64,000 nucleotides of DNA from Galdieria sulphuraria. Its lineage: Eukaryota > Rhodophyta > Bangiophyceae > Galdieriales > Galdieriaceae. A program made the position numbers and the translations under genes. This document shows, in pieces, positions 33,558 through 43,711 of the stretch (positions are counted from its first letter, which is position 1; each line of letters starts with the position of its first letter). The notes under the pieces were generated by a model. That model searched no databases. It had not been told where the DNA came from and saw only the letters and a list, made by a program, of their open reading frames with translations. The DNA is taken from NCBI RefSeq assembly GCF_000341285.1, contig NW_005178420.1:1-64000 (forward strand), in the 5' to 3' direction.

Positions 33558-35014
33558 TCATAGACAAATCACGTTCAACGAACTACTAGAAGATACGTAG
33601 GCCACTAAAGGGGTCGTTGGATGCAAATCCATATCATTGAGTGAAAATACGGAATCTCTAGCAATATTTTGCACTTGTTCCTTTTGAATATTTGCTTCCC
33701 AACAACTATTAGCATCCTTGAACTTTTTTCCAAATGAAAGATCCATTTTTGCAGCAGAAGCAAAATCCCAACATAACACTTGAGCATCCTTTTTACCACT
33801 CGTAAAAACAACACCAGGATTCCAAACAGGAGAAACACCTATTCGGGAGACTCTTCCATGATGAGCAGCGATACGATATAAAGGAGCATGAACTCCTTCT
33901 CGAACGATGCGACGATCCCATGCAACCAATTCTCCTTGAGAAGTACCAGCAAAAATATAATTAGGCTGCCCACTATCCACACTGACACAAGTACAACAAA
34001 TACCACTCGCAGCAATAGATAAACGTTGTGACTCTTTGGTAAAAGTACGAGTATCAAAGCAACAAACGGATCCCGTTCTTCCGGATGCAGCAACCATTGT
34101 CTCTGTAACAGTACAAATATCCGTAAAACTTACAGGTTCTAACATTCTAGACGTAGGACTATCAGGTAACTCGACATATGACAAAGAGTTTATATCATTA
34201 TCAATCTGATACATTTGCAAATTTCCCTTCATAAATATATTTAGTATGATAATATGGTTCAAACCGGTCTATTTCTTCAACTCACCAAGTTGGTTGCTGC
34301 TACCAACTGATTCTTAAAGGGTAACTCAGTTAATCCAATAACAGCTTCGTAATGGAGACATCTCGAGGCTGGCTTATCAGAAAACATAGGATTATCATCG
34401 TCATTTGGTTCCAAGGATAGTTTCACCCCACACACTTGCCCTCGCAGAGTACCATAAAATAACAAAACACTGTTGGAGGAATTGGATGAGAGACTACTAG
34501 GACAAAGTACATTGATCACATCGCCAATGGGACTAGTGGTGACAGTATTTAAACTAAGATCGATAGTCGACTCCTTCGATGTGAGACTCATTTCGGATAC
34601 CTGTAACTGAATTAACCGTATCCAATCACCACCGTCACCCAAACAGGAACCTATCGCTATTAAGGAGTGATTATTATCAAGATACTGGTTTCTAGTTTCT
34701 TCAAAAGGAGAAATCCAAGCTACAGAGGATAAAGGTTTGGCAAAAAATTCAATAGTTGCGGCTCTATACGGTATTTCTTTCGAGAGAATATCGTTGTCGG
34801 TACGAATATTCTTCTTCTTGGAAAAGTTCCACGGTTTTGTATTTGGACTCGTTTGCAAACTATTTGGAAGTTCCCATAGCCGAAGAGTTGAACTTTGAAA
34901 GGCGTCGGTATGTTGCGGTTTGGTGGTAGTTGCAGGACTATGTGCCAAGGAAACTTGACTTGCTCTGGATTCTAAAGTTCTTGGACGTGCCTTGTGACTG
35001 ACTGAACTATACAT
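33558..35014 (-). CDS. WD-repeat protein, Nup43-like
   Basis: Two exons (35014-34286, 34226-33558; 465 aa). Weak WD repeats are visible: VAASGRTGSVCCFDTR, IFAGTSQGELVAWDRR and VVFTSGKKDAQVLCWD, followed by a final strand SVFSLNDMDLHPTTPLVAYV. The layout and ending recall Nup43, a seven-bladed propeller of the Y-shaped nuclear pore subcomplex, but identity is not certain. The start at ATG 35014 is chosen because a longer reading would run into the divergent photolyase gene. Both starts lie only 82 bases apart. Confidence 0.55.
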
Positions 35015-35096
35015 CGTCGGTTCTTTTGTCAATGGATGAGAAAAAGTTTGGAGATTTTGTTGGATTATCACAAGAGAGAGAGGAAGGAGGAGGAGG

Positions 35097-36284
35097 ATGG
35101 TCTCTATGAGTTTTGTAATAGATGAACATCGTTTGCAGACTTGTTTACAAAAGTCTACACATCGTAAATATGAAGAGAAAGTTTTTTGTTTGCGCTTTAT
35201 GCAAATCAAGTGTTCCATTCCCCGTTCTTTACCGAGCTTTTCTATGGAAAGTGGAAGGACTTGGATGCAGTTTGAGAGACCGAGAAACTCGCTTCAACTA
35301 GGATTATCCAATGCTTGTGGAAATAAAGGAGATATCGCGATCGTTTGGCTTCGAAGAGAGTTGAGGTTGCACGATAACATTGCTTTGGTGGAGGCTGTCA
35401 AGAGCTATCGAAGGATTCTTCCGTTGTTTATCCACGAAAGTGTCTCGATGACTCACCAGAAGAGAAAGGATGAAGATAGAGGAAGTTGTTTGTTATCAGA
35501 AGACTTGTTATATGAAGACCTAAGCCAAGAACATGATTTGTTAGAAATGTGTTTGAAAGACTTGAGAAAACAATTTCGACAGTTAGGTAGCGATTTGTTG
35601 GTCATAGTATCCAATAATGCGGTGGAAAGTTTATTGGAGTTGATAAGAAGCACAAGAGCGCAAGGTTTATATTTCTATAATAGTATCTTTGCAAAGGAAC
35701 GGAAACAGGAACTGGAACTGAAGCAGCGACTTGATTCTAACACTAGTGTAAATATTTATACGTTTTGGACCAACACGCTTCATCCATTTGACAAACTAAT
35801 CTCCAAAAGTACTCTACATTTGGAGGATTGTGATCAGTTCGGTCAATATATTCATAACTGGGAAGTACCTAAAGATATTCCATCACCCGAATATCTCAAA
35901 CCATTTCCTTATGATAGATTGGATGACAGCAAGTACAAACTAGATTTTGATATTATTTCAAGTTGCAATCAAGAGCTTAAACAAAAGTCCCATGTTTTAG
36001 CTGTCTCGGAAAGGGAAGCACTCAGTCGTTTGACCGAGTTTGTTTCATCCCAGACTTGTGGATGGATTCAACATTACCCTGATGAAGCAATGATAGATAC
36101 TAAATATGGAAGAATGAATCCTTATCTTTCTCTTGGTTGTATTTCTATGCGGACTATTTTTCGTCGAGTAGTGGATAATATTCCTCATTCTTTGCGTCGG
36201 TATTGTGTCGAAATGGACTTGATATTTCGAGAGTTTCTCATGTTTCGTTATTTCCAAACTTCCAATTTGGAATTTGTGTCTTGA
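35097..36284 (+). CDS. PHR2-like short photolyase/cryptochrome homologue
   Basis: Single exon, 395 residues (start 35097; 35244 is an alternative). It opens with a possible presequence, then the photolyase N-terminal domain: IAIVWLRRELRLHDNIALVE, LPLFIHES, LYFYNSIFAKERKQELEL, VNIYTFWTNTLHPFDKL. The beginning of the FAD domain follows (RLTEFVSSQTCGWIQHYPDE, TKYGRMNPYLSLGCISMRTI, MDLIFREFLMFRYFQTS). It ends where true photolyases continue for about 150 residues with the FAD and DNA-binding helices. Plant PHR2 proteins end at the same place, so this is likely a natural form rather than a break. Probably plastid; activity unproven. Confidence 0.75.
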   Translation: MVSMSFVIDEHRLQTCLQKSTHRKYEEKVFCLRFMQIKCSIPRSLPSFSMESGRTWMQFERPRNSLQLGLSNACGNKGDIAIVWLRRELRLHDNIALVEAVKSYRRILPLFIHESVSMTHQKRKDEDRGSCLLSEDLLYEDLSQEHDLLEMCLKDLRKQFRQLGSDLLVIVSNNAVESLLELIRSTRAQGLYFYNSIFAKERKQELELKQRLDSNTSVNIYTFWTNTLHPFDKLISKSTLHLEDCDQFGQYIHNWEVPKDIPSPEYLKPFPYDRLDDSKYKLDFDIISSCNQELKQKSHVLAVSEREALSRLTEFVSSQTCGWIQHYPDEAMIDTKYGRMNPYLSLGCISMRTIFRRVVDNIPHSLRRYCVEMDLIFREFLMFRYFQTSNLEFVS

Positions 36285-36332
36285 TATTAAAATTATGAAG
36301 AGTTTGGAATCTACTTTGAAAACTTTTGTCAG

Positions 36333-36357
36333 GAATGAATGAATGAATGAATGAATG
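36333..36357 (+). repeat. (GAAT)n microsatellite
   Basis: Six GAAT units in the short spacer between the photolyase homologue and FBPase genes. A GA-rich run follows at about 36383-36399. Confidence 0.95.
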
Positions 36358-36429
36358 GCTATCACCAAATAGAGATGGGGAAGAGAGAGAGAGAGAGGAG
36401 GTTATTCGTAATCTCCATTCGATTGTGTC

Positions 36430-37674
36430 ATGTCGTCTTCTTGTTGGATAACAAGCTTCCACTTGGTCCCATCACATCAACATACTTTTCGTAATGTATT
36501 CAACCGAAATAGAAAAACCAGACATTATTCACATACACCTACGAGGACAACTCTGATGGCCTGTGTCGCTTCCAAAGAAGACGCGAGCTCCAATGGTGCA
36601 GGACTATTTTTGCCTTCGCAAGACTCTCCAACCACTCTGACAAGATTTGTATTGGAAAATATCCGGTCTTCCAAAGCACCTGAGGATATAGTAGACCTTA
36701 TTTCCAGTATTCAGTTTGCCTGCAAGAAGATTGCTTCCTTGGTCTCTAGAGCTGGAATTACCAACCTCACAGGACTCTTCAATGAAGGGAAAAGTATCAA
36801 CATTCAAGGAGAGGAACAAAAGAAACTGGATATACTTTCTAATCAAGTTCTCAAGAATGCTCTCAAGTATTCTGGTAAAATGGGTGTGATAGCTTCGGAA
36901 GAAGAAGACGTTCCTGTTACCGTAGACGAAAGTTTCTCAGGAACCTATGTGGCAGTATTTGATCCCTTGGATGGTTCATCTAATTTAGATGCAGCAGTAG
37001 CTACGGGAACTATCTTTGGTATCTTTAGGCAAGAAGTATCTTGCTTGATAGAGGATATGGCTGATGATATTGAACCTTCTCAACTCAATTGTTTGGCGAA
37101 TACTCTGCAACCAGGTTCTCGTTTGTTAGCTGCAGGATATTGTATGTATTCTTCATCGACTATGATGGTGCTTTCATTGGGACATGGAACACATGGGTTT
37201 ACGCTGGATCCCGAAGTTGGTGAATTTGTATTGACTCATCCTTATATGAAAATACCAAAGAGAGGGCAAATTTATTCCTTCAACGAAGCCAATTATCACC
37301 AATGGGATCCTATATTACAAGAATATGTGGAAAAATTGAAAACTGGAAACAATCGTTCAGGAAAATGTTATTCTTTACGTTACATTGGTTCATTGGTAGC
37401 CGATGTACATAGAACTTTGCTCTATGGGGGTGTCTTTGGTTATCCTAGAGATAAGAAGAATCCCAACGGCAAATTGCGTCTACTCTATGAATGTGCTCCG
37501 ATGAGTTATTTGATTGAACAGGCTGGTGGAAAAGCTACAAACGGTGCACAACGTATTTTGGATATAATACCCAACACGACCCATGAACGACAACCTCTTA
37601 TTTTAGGTTCAGAGGAAGATGTAGATGAGTTGATGCAAGTCTATACCAAATATTCTTCCCAAATGCAAGTCTAA
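36430..37674 (+). CDS. Fructose-1,6-bisphosphatase, plastid type
   Basis: Single exon, 414 aa. Hydrolyses fructose-1,6-bisphosphate in the Calvin cycle. The first about 45 residues are a Ser/Thr/Arg-rich transit peptide. Metal and phosphate sites are GVIASEEEDVP, FDPLDGSSNLDAAV and the signature GKLRLLYECAPMSYLIEQ. The redox loop between GIFRQE and GSRLLAAGY is present as in chloroplast forms. Of the three plant regulatory cysteines only two are found (VSCLIED and LNCLANT); the third, before QPG, is Leu. Thioredoxin control may thus still form one disulphide but differ in strength. Substrate residues YSLRYIGSLVADVHRTL are intact. High confidence. Confidence 0.95.
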   Translation: MSSSCWITSFHLVPSHQHTFRNVFNRNRKTRHYSHTPTRTTLMACVASKEDASSNGAGLFLPSQDSPTTLTRFVLENIRSSKAPEDIVDLISSIQFACKKIASLVSRAGITNLTGLFNEGKSINIQGEEQKKLDILSNQVLKNALKYSGKMGVIASEEEDVPVTVDESFSGTYVAVFDPLDGSSNLDAAVATGTIFGIFRQEVSCLIEDMADDIEPSQLNCLANTLQPGSRLLAAGYCMYSSSTMMVLSLGHGTHGFTLDPEVGEFVLTHPYMKIPKRGQIYSFNEANYHQWDPILQEYVEKLKTGNNRSGKCYSLRYIGSLVADVHRTLLYGGVFGYPRDKKNPNGKLRLLYECAPMSYLIEQAGGKATNGAQRILDIIPNTTHERQPLILGSEEDVDELMQVYTKYSSQMQV

Positions 37675-37696
37675 GTTGGTCTGAAATAAAATCCTG

Positions 37697-39301
37697 TCAG
37701 ACAGTATTTTCTACCTCTTTGTTATGTTGTCTTATACGTGAAATGATAATATTATTGTTGGCATGTTCATGTTCTCCTCCCATTCGTTGCAATATATCCT
37801 CAATAATGTTATAAAAAGTTGAATCCTTTCTTCTACGTGAAAGCACAAATTCATTGAGGAATGTTTGTGCTGCTTCCATTTGTTGACATCGAAGACTGGA
37901 AGCCACCAAGGCTGCATAAGTATATGAATTTCCTTTGATACTCAATTGTTCCATGTGCGACCTGCCCAATTGAACCAAGTCGAAACGAACCAAGCCACCA
38001 GCAGCTTCCACCAAATACCGAAAAGTAACATTATTGGGAGTGACTAGTGAATGAATCATCTTTTCATACCATTTTACAGTTTCTTCGTATTGTTTGCTGT
38101 TGACAGAAGCTTGCATCAAAGCATTATAAGTATACCTATCAAAAGCAACTCCTCTCTCTTCCATCCAATCCACGATAACCAATGCTCTGGTATAATTATT
38201 AGAAGCAGCACAAGCCGATAACAAAACATTAAAAGTAATAACATTGGGTTGAATACCTTTGGCTTCCATTTCCTCAAAGAAACCAAAAGCTTCATCCAAC
38301 CTTTTACATTTTCCTAAAGAATCAATCAAAACACTATAAGTGATTGCACGGGGGATGATTCCTTCACTATGCATCTGATTGGAAACTTCGATAGCACTTT
38401 GTAGGTTGCCAGCTCTAGCATAACCCTTTAGTATCGCATTATAAGTATACTCATCCGGAGTCTCTCCATTCTCTAATTTTAACTCTTGATAAAGCTTAAG
38501 GGCTTGTTCCATTCTATCCGTTCGAGAACAAATATCGATCATAGCATTGTACACAACCTTGTTAGGTTTCATAAAATGTTTGAGTTGTTGAAAAGTAACC
38601 CAGGCTGAATCATATTGTGGAGGGACTGTACGTGCATAAACGGCAATCATGGAACTATATACGTGGTTATCGACAGGCAGCTTATCTTCCAAATACCAAC
38701 TCCACAATTTGCGAGCTTCTTCGACTGCTCTCAACTTGGCACAACAACTGAGAGCTATTGCATACGTAACGGTATTAGGTTGAGTCATATTACTATATTT
38801 CATTTCACGAACAAGAGAGAGAACTCTTTTCAATTCTCTTTTAAGGGCGGCTGAACGAATTCTCTTGTTGTACCATCCCAGTGCAGAAGTACCTGGTGGA
38901 GGAAGTACGGCACCAGTATTTTCCAAAGATGATGGAAAACGTCTCGTGCCGTGAATAGATTTCACAAATGTCTTTGTTGTCTCTTGAAAGCGAAAAGACT
39001 CCAATCTCTGTATAACTTGCTCCATTTCTGCTTCATTTTCCTTTGACTCTTTCCACGACGGCTGCTGTGTCATCGAACAAAAGAAAATGGAAGTATTTTG
39101 AAAGGCTGAATCACAAGGAGACAATACTGTTGCGGGAGTAGTAGCGAATTTTCTGATAATTCTACCAGGAAAAAGATGACAACGTGACGAATAAGAAAGG
39201 CGGTAATTACTTTCTGCTTGGTTGAAACTTGTATTTTTTGGTTTTGTATCCTCTTCCAAGCCAACCGGTGCCAATAAGGGAACAAAGAAGAAAGTAGGCA
39301 T
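37697..39301 (-). CDS. P-type pentatricopeptide repeat protein
   Basis: Single exon, 534 aa from ATG 39301. The leader of about 80 residues is rich in Ser, Thr and Phe and probably targets plastid or mitochondrion. About nine 35-residue repeats follow from residue 175, with typical starts such as NTVTYAIALSCCAKL, NHVYSSMIAVYAR, NKVVYNAMIDICSR, DEYTYNAILKGYARAG, RAITYSVLIDSLGK, NVITFNVLLSACAASN and DRYTYNALMQASVN. No E, DYW or SMR domain follows, so it is a plain RNA-binding P-class protein for organelle transcript stability, cleavage or translation. Its target is unknown. The 3' end faces that of FBPase, 22 bases away. Confidence 0.9.
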   Translation of the reverse strand: MPTFFFVPLLAPVGLEEDTKPKNTSFNQAESNYRLSYSSRCHLFPGRIIRKFATTPATVLSPCDSAFQNTSIFFCSMTQQPSWKESKENEAEMEQVIQRLESFRFQETTKTFVKSIHGTRRFPSSLENTGAVLPPPGTSALGWYNKRIRSAALKRELKRVLSLVREMKYSNMTQPNTVTYAIALSCCAKLRAVEEARKLWSWYLEDKLPVDNHVYSSMIAVYARTVPPQYDSAWVTFQQLKHFMKPNKVVYNAMIDICSRTDRMEQALKLYQELKLENGETPDEYTYNAILKGYARAGNLQSAIEVSNQMHSEGIIPRAITYSVLIDSLGKCKRLDEAFGFFEEMEAKGIQPNVITFNVLLSACAASNNYTRALVIVDWMEERGVAFDRYTYNALMQASVNSKQYEETVKWYEKMIHSLVTPNNVTFRYLVEAAGGLVRFDLVQLGRSHMEQLSIKGNSYTYAALVASSLRCQQMEAAQTFLNEFVLSRRRKDSTFYNIIEDILQRMGGEHEHANNNIIISRIRQHNKEVENTV

Positions 39302-39555
39302 CGATGTGTCTCTACCCAATTCACCAATGACGGATGATTCACGTTTGTTGTTGTGTGTATATTATAATCAGTTTGACAAAAAGTGTATTTTAGAAGCAGA
39401 GTGAATCGATCCAATTCACTTGAAGAGTATAGAAATATATCTTTTCAATAAAGTATTTATCAGAGTGTTTGAATTTTCCAATGGCGAGAGAGTTGTAGAT
39501 CTAATAGACTTTGTCATTGAAAGACTGGGCAAGTCTTTGTACAGTTCATAGAAAC

Positions 39556-40536
39556 ATGGAAGACCGTTCTTCACAAATACCTTCAGGTGATAGTGTTGAG
39601 ACACTTGTTGTGGAGGACTGGGTTGACGGTGTAACGCTTCCAGAAAGAAACTTTACTGAAAGTTCCACCTCAGATATTCCTCTTGTTGTAGCAGACCTGG
39701 TACAAACCAACCCTTCTTCTTCTGTTCGTAACACTCTTTTTTCTAGAACAGAACGCAGTTGGTGTCGTCGTGTATGGTTTTGGTTTTTGGTTTTAAAACT
39801 GGTTGGACTGTCGACTAGCTTGTGGTTGTTCTTCATAGGGGTTCCTGTTGTGACTGTCATTTTGAGTATAGTTCTGCCAGTAACTTTGTTGGGTGTCGCT
39901 TTTATACTAGCTTTTGTGTTGACCACAACGGTTGCTAGAAATACAAGGCCCTATAGAAGACAAAATAACCAGTTCAATCCCACCAGATTAAGAAGTTTTC
40001 GCCCAGAAACCTCAAGCAGACAAGTGTTTCCTCTATATGAAAGCTCGTTTGTTTGGTCTCCTCGAAATCACACTAACCGTGTGATAGATTGGAGTGAATT
40101 GGGAGTGAATTCGAGAAGTTTACGTCGTTTTTTGGAAGGATTATCGGAGGGAACTATTCAGAGCTTACCTACTTATATATTCTCTAGTAACAAGGATAAA
40201 AGAGTTTGTTCCTCTGTGAGTCAGAAGGAGGAATGTTTGGATGAGGCTATCCAAGTGGATCCTATACAAGCGTCTTATCCTTGGAATACTTTTGAAACTT
40301 GTGGTGAGCATTTTACTTCTACCATAGAAACCAAAGAACCTTTGAAAGACGAAATATCTGATGAAAACCTGAGTTGTGCTATTTGTTTGGAACGCTTTCG
40401 TGATGGTGAATGTTTGAGAATATTGCCTTGTTTTCATCAGTTCCATATGGATTGTATTGACCCTTGGTTGAAACGAAAGGGTAATTGTGTTGTCTGCAAA
40501 AATTATGTTCAAGAAATATTTTGGAATCCTGTGTAA
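39556..40536 (+). CDS. RING-H2 membrane E3 ubiquitin ligase
   Basis: Single exon, 326 aa from ATG 39556. Two hydrophobic helices lie near residues 75-130 (FWFLVLKLVGLSTSLWLFFI and VVTVILSIVLPVTLLGVAFI). A RING-H2 finger sits at the C-terminus: CAICLERFRDGE, then CFHQFHMDCIDPWL and CVVCK, giving C-x2-C ... C-x-H-x2-H-x2-C ... C-x2-C. Such ligases ubiquitinate membrane or vesicle cargo. The acidic N-terminus and the region between helices and RING have no further motif. Substrate unknown. The finger is complete, so ligase activity is likely. Confidence 0.88.
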   Translation: MEDRSSQIPSGDSVETLVVEDWVDGVTLPERNFTESSTSDIPLVVADLVQTNPSSSVRNTLFSRTERSWCRRVWFWFLVLKLVGLSTSLWLFFIGVPVVTVILSIVLPVTLLGVAFILAFVLTTTVARNTRPYRRQNNQFNPTRLRSFRPETSSRQVFPLYESSFVWSPRNHTNRVIDWSELGVNSRSLRRFLEGLSEGTIQSLPTYIFSSNKDKRVCSSVSQKEECLDEAIQVDPIQASYPWNTFETCGEHFTSTIETKEPLKDEISDENLSCAICLERFRDGECLRILPCFHQFHMDCIDPWLKRKGNCVVCKNYVQEIFWNPV

Positions 40537-40581
40537 ATAGTTTTGAAAAGTATCGATTTGAAACCATTCAACTTGTCTCAA

Positions 40582-41467
40582 ATGAGTCTTTGTTATTCGT
40601 GTGCTATCCTGCGACAGGTGGCAAATACTTTTGACTCTTGTATAAAAGACCCTCAATACAGTGAGCGACGTATTCTGTTGAGTGAAGCGAGAAGACAACA
40701 CAGTGAATATTGTTCACTTTTGAGTTCCAAAGTTACTCAAGTTGTGGATATTTGTGCAGACGACCAGTTACCAGACTGCGTATTTGTGGAGGATACTGCA
40801 GTGGTGGTTGGAAATATTGCAGTTATTACTCATCCTGCTCCTACTTCTCGACGACAAGAAGTAGTGGAGGTGGAGAGAGTTTTGAGAAACCTTGGTTTAC
40901 AAGTTTGTTCAGTGAAAGACTACGGTTGCAACCAAGTAGTGTTGGATGGAGGTGACGTGCTTTGGACTGGAAGGCATTTATTCGTAGGAGTGGGTGAGAG
41001 AACCAACAGGGAAGCTGTTCAGGCTCTAAGAAAGTGTTTTGAATCAGTAGATGTGGTTCCCATTATTCTGGATCAAGTTATGCACTTGAAGTCAGCAGTA
41101 ACATTTATCCCATATCCCACAAGCAACGAGGACAATTATGGGTTTCTAGTAGTGGCAGAAACATGTCAGGGATGTCGTGTTATTCAGGTAGGTACAGATA
41201 AGTGTAGACTTGCTGAGTATTATTCATATTTAGTAGACGATTGGTTCGGTATCCTCGAGATATGAAGTCATATGGATACCGAAAGAAGAGGCATATGCTG
41301 CCAATGTCTTATATTGTAATGGTACTGTTATCCTACCGCAGGGATTCCCAGAAGCAACCCGACGAATTGCCTCTCGTATAGGATCATTTTATTCTCTCGT
41401 TTCTGTCAACATGTCGCAATTTCGTATAGCCAATGGGGCTTTAACTTGTTGTTCAATCCTCTTTTAG
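40582..41467 (+). CDS. Dimethylarginine dimethylaminohydrolase-like enzyme
   Basis: Two exons (40582-41187, 41237-41467; 278 aa). DDAH hydrolyses methylated arginines to citrulline and methylamines. Visible features of the amidinotransferase fold are PDCVFVEDTAVVVG (substrate Asp), VLDGGDVLWTGRHLFVGVG with ERTN, HLKSAVTFI (catalytic His region), and the end GALTCCSILF with the active Cys in the LTCCS motif, the classic DDAH C-terminus. The intron acceptor is the second of two adjacent TAGs; only it avoids an immediate stop. DDAH is best known from animals and some bacteria. In an alga it may clear products of arginine methylation. Family high, substrate likely. Confidence 0.85.
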
Positions 41468-41485
41468 TGTGTGTGTGTGTGTGTG
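41467..41485 (+). repeat. (GT)n microsatellite
   Basis: GT run starting at the stop codon of the DDAH-like gene, in the short convergent spacer. Confidence 0.9.
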
Positions 41486-41515
41486 CTCATTGACAGACCT
41501 ATGCTATACTTTGTT

Positions 41516-42177
41516 CTACTTCGAAGACTTGTATGCCTTTACTATATCTAGAAAATGCAAGTGTATCCTTTTGTCGTCTGTTAGTTCGGGATGAAATGTA
41601 CTCGCTAACCAATTTCCTTCTTGAACCAAAATAGGTTCCTTTTCAGACCCTTTACAAGCCAAAATTTGCACTCCCGACTCAACTCGCACGATGGTCGGTG
41701 CCCTTATAAGAACGGCTCGTAATGGTTTCTCTTTGAATCTCGGTGAATACACTTGCGTTTCAAAAGATTCCGTTTGTGGTCCATAAGCGTTTCTATCCAC
41801 CGTGATATTCATCAATCCAAGTCTCGTTTGTGTTGGACGTCCCACGATATCTTTTGCCAACAGTATACAACCTGCACAAGTACCGAACATAGGAAGACCT
41901 AAATAAATAGTTGAAAACTTGTTTCATTGCAACGAAAACAAAGTCAACCTTGTGAACCTCGTTTTTGGATTGTTTCCAACATATCAAACTCCTCGATTAG
42001 TCTTCCAATGGTGGTGCTTTCTCCTCCGGGAATGACCAAGCCATCGATGTTATCGAGGTCTTGTTTTCCTTTCACTGGAATAGTCAGAATATCACCATCG
42101 CACTGCTTTAACATAGCTTCATGTTCTAAAAAGTCGCCTTGTAACTCCAACACCCCAATACGAAGAGTATTCGACAT
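41516..42177 (-). CDS. PDX2: PdxT, glutaminase subunit of pyridoxal 5'-phosphate synthase
   Basis: Two exons (42177-41949, 41898-41516; 203 aa). Releases ammonia from glutamine and hands it to PdxS/PDX1, which builds PLP. It starts IGVLELQGDFLEHEAML and has the DGLVIPGGESTTIGRLI motif, the nucleophile Cys in FGTCAGCILLA (joined across the intron), RNAYGPQTESFE, and the HPEL His-Glu pair near the end. Length matches the family. The PDX1 partner is not in this window. An in-frame upstream extension lacks similarity, so ATG 42177 is the start. High confidence. Confidence 0.95.
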
Positions 42178-42384
42178 GGAACGAATCACAAAAGCATTGA
42201 GAAAAGGGTACGAAATGAATACTTGGACTAGTATATATTTATGTGCATCTTGTTGAACAATTCTTAAAAGAAAATACAACTTTTCTTGACAGGATGCAAT
42301 AAAAATAATCCTATCTCTTTCATGCAATGACAATTTTTCGATATTGCATTTGTATCGTCCGTTGTAGTTAGTGGACGGTGAACC

Positions 42385-43530
42385 ATGTTGAAGCTGTTGG
42401 AACCGTTTGACTTGAATGGACTAGAACTAGCCAATAGAATGGTGATGGCGCCGTTGACTCGTAACAGAGCAGGTCCACGCTTTGTGCCTACTAAAATGAA
42501 CGCTTTATATTATGCCCAAAGAAGTGGTTTAGGTCTTATTATCACCGAAGCAACTCAAATATCTCAACAAGGAATGGGATATCCTGATACTCCTGGTATC
42601 TATACAGATGAACAAGTGGATGGTTGGCGAATGGTAACCGAAGCAGTCCATCGAAGAGAAGGTTGTATATTTTTACAGTTGTGGCACGTTGGAAGAGTTT
42701 CTCACTCCTCATTTCAACCAAACGGTCAACTACCAGTTGCACCTAGTGCGATTGCACCGGAAGGTGAAGTAATGACTTATGATGGCATCAAACCCTTTGA
42801 AACACCGAGAGCACTGGAAACGGAGGAAGTTGCCCATATTGTGGAAGACTATCGAAAAGCAGCAATTAATGCGAAACGTGCAGGTTTTGATGGCATAGAA
42901 ATTCATAGTGCGAATGGTTATCTATTGCACGAGTTTCTAGAAGATGGCACGAATAAGAGAACCGACCGTTATGGTGGCTCCATTGAAAATAGGACGAGAA
43001 TTGTGTTTGAAGTTCTCGATGCAGTGTGTAAAGTATATCCTTCCCGCAGAGTTGGCATTCGTCTTTCTCCAGATACAGAGTTTATGAGTATGAGTGACTC
43101 TGACAGACCTGCTCTTTATAGTTATTTAGTACAAGAGTTGAGTCGACGCGAACTGGCCTATTTACACCTTATCGAGCCAAGAATCAAAGGAAATGTGGAT
43201 GTTGAGAAAGAGTCCTCATTGAATGTAGAATTTTTCCGTCCCTTATATAAGGGTGTTCTTATCACTGCTGGAGGTTATCAAAAGGAAACAGGAGAAGAAA
43301 GACTGCAAAAGCAACATGCGGACCTCGTAGCATATGGTCGTTGGGTGATTGCCAACCCTGACTTGCCCAGCAGATTTGAACAAAATGCACCTCTAAATCC
43401 TTATGATAGAGCCACATTCTATGGTGGTAATGAAAAGGGATACACAGATTATCCATTTTTAGATCCACGAGATTCTCAAGAAGCATTGAAGGAAGCTGAA
43501 GCAGCCGAAAGGAAATGGCGTCGCTTGTAG
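42385..43530 (+). CDS. Old yellow enzyme family ene-reductase (bacterial NemA-like)
   Basis: Single exon, 381 aa. FMN-dependent NAD(P)H reductase of activated double bonds; relatives reduce enones, nitro esters or 12-oxophytodienoate. Features: NRMVMAPLTRNRAG, GLIITEATQISQQGMGYPDT, LQLWHVGRVSH, AGFDGIEIHSANGYLLHEFL (substrate His/Asn pair), TDRYGGSIENRTR, RVGIRLSPD and the FMN phosphate region ADLVAYGRWVIANPDL. Starts 207 bases from the divergent PdxT. It has no intron and no presequence, and reads closest to bacterial members, so horizontal origin is plausible but not tested. Physiological substrate unknown. Confidence 0.92.
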   Translation: MLKLLEPFDLNGLELANRMVMAPLTRNRAGPRFVPTKMNALYYAQRSGLGLIITEATQISQQGMGYPDTPGIYTDEQVDGWRMVTEAVHRREGCIFLQLWHVGRVSHSSFQPNGQLPVAPSAIAPEGEVMTYDGIKPFETPRALETEEVAHIVEDYRKAAINAKRAGFDGIEIHSANGYLLHEFLEDGTNKRTDRYGGSIENRTRIVFEVLDAVCKVYPSRRVGIRLSPDTEFMSMSDSDRPALYSYLVQELSRRELAYLHLIEPRIKGNVDVEKESSLNVEFFRPLYKGVLITAGGYQKETGEERLQKQHADLVAYGRWVIANPDLPSRFEQNAPLNPYDRATFYGGNEKGYTDYPFLDPRDSQEALKEAEAAERKWRRL

Positions 43531-43556
43531 ACATTTGTCTTCCACAAAGGAACCAA

Positions 43557-43560
<4 letters not shown>

Positions 43561-43589
<29 letters not shown>
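43561..43589. repeat. (AT)n microsatellite
   Basis: Fourteen AT units between the convergent old-yellow-enzyme and ULP1 genes. A (GA)n run lies nearby at about 43669-43687. Confidence 0.95.
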
Positions 43590-43591
<2 letters not shown>

Positions 43592-43711
43592 AATTCCAAG
43601 AGGAGTCTTTTTTGTGTGAATGTACTAGTCATAGATACCTTTGTTCTGAATAAACATTTGTAGAGAGGGGAGAGAGAGAGAGAGAGTTCTGAAAAGTCGA
43701 TTCATATCCAT

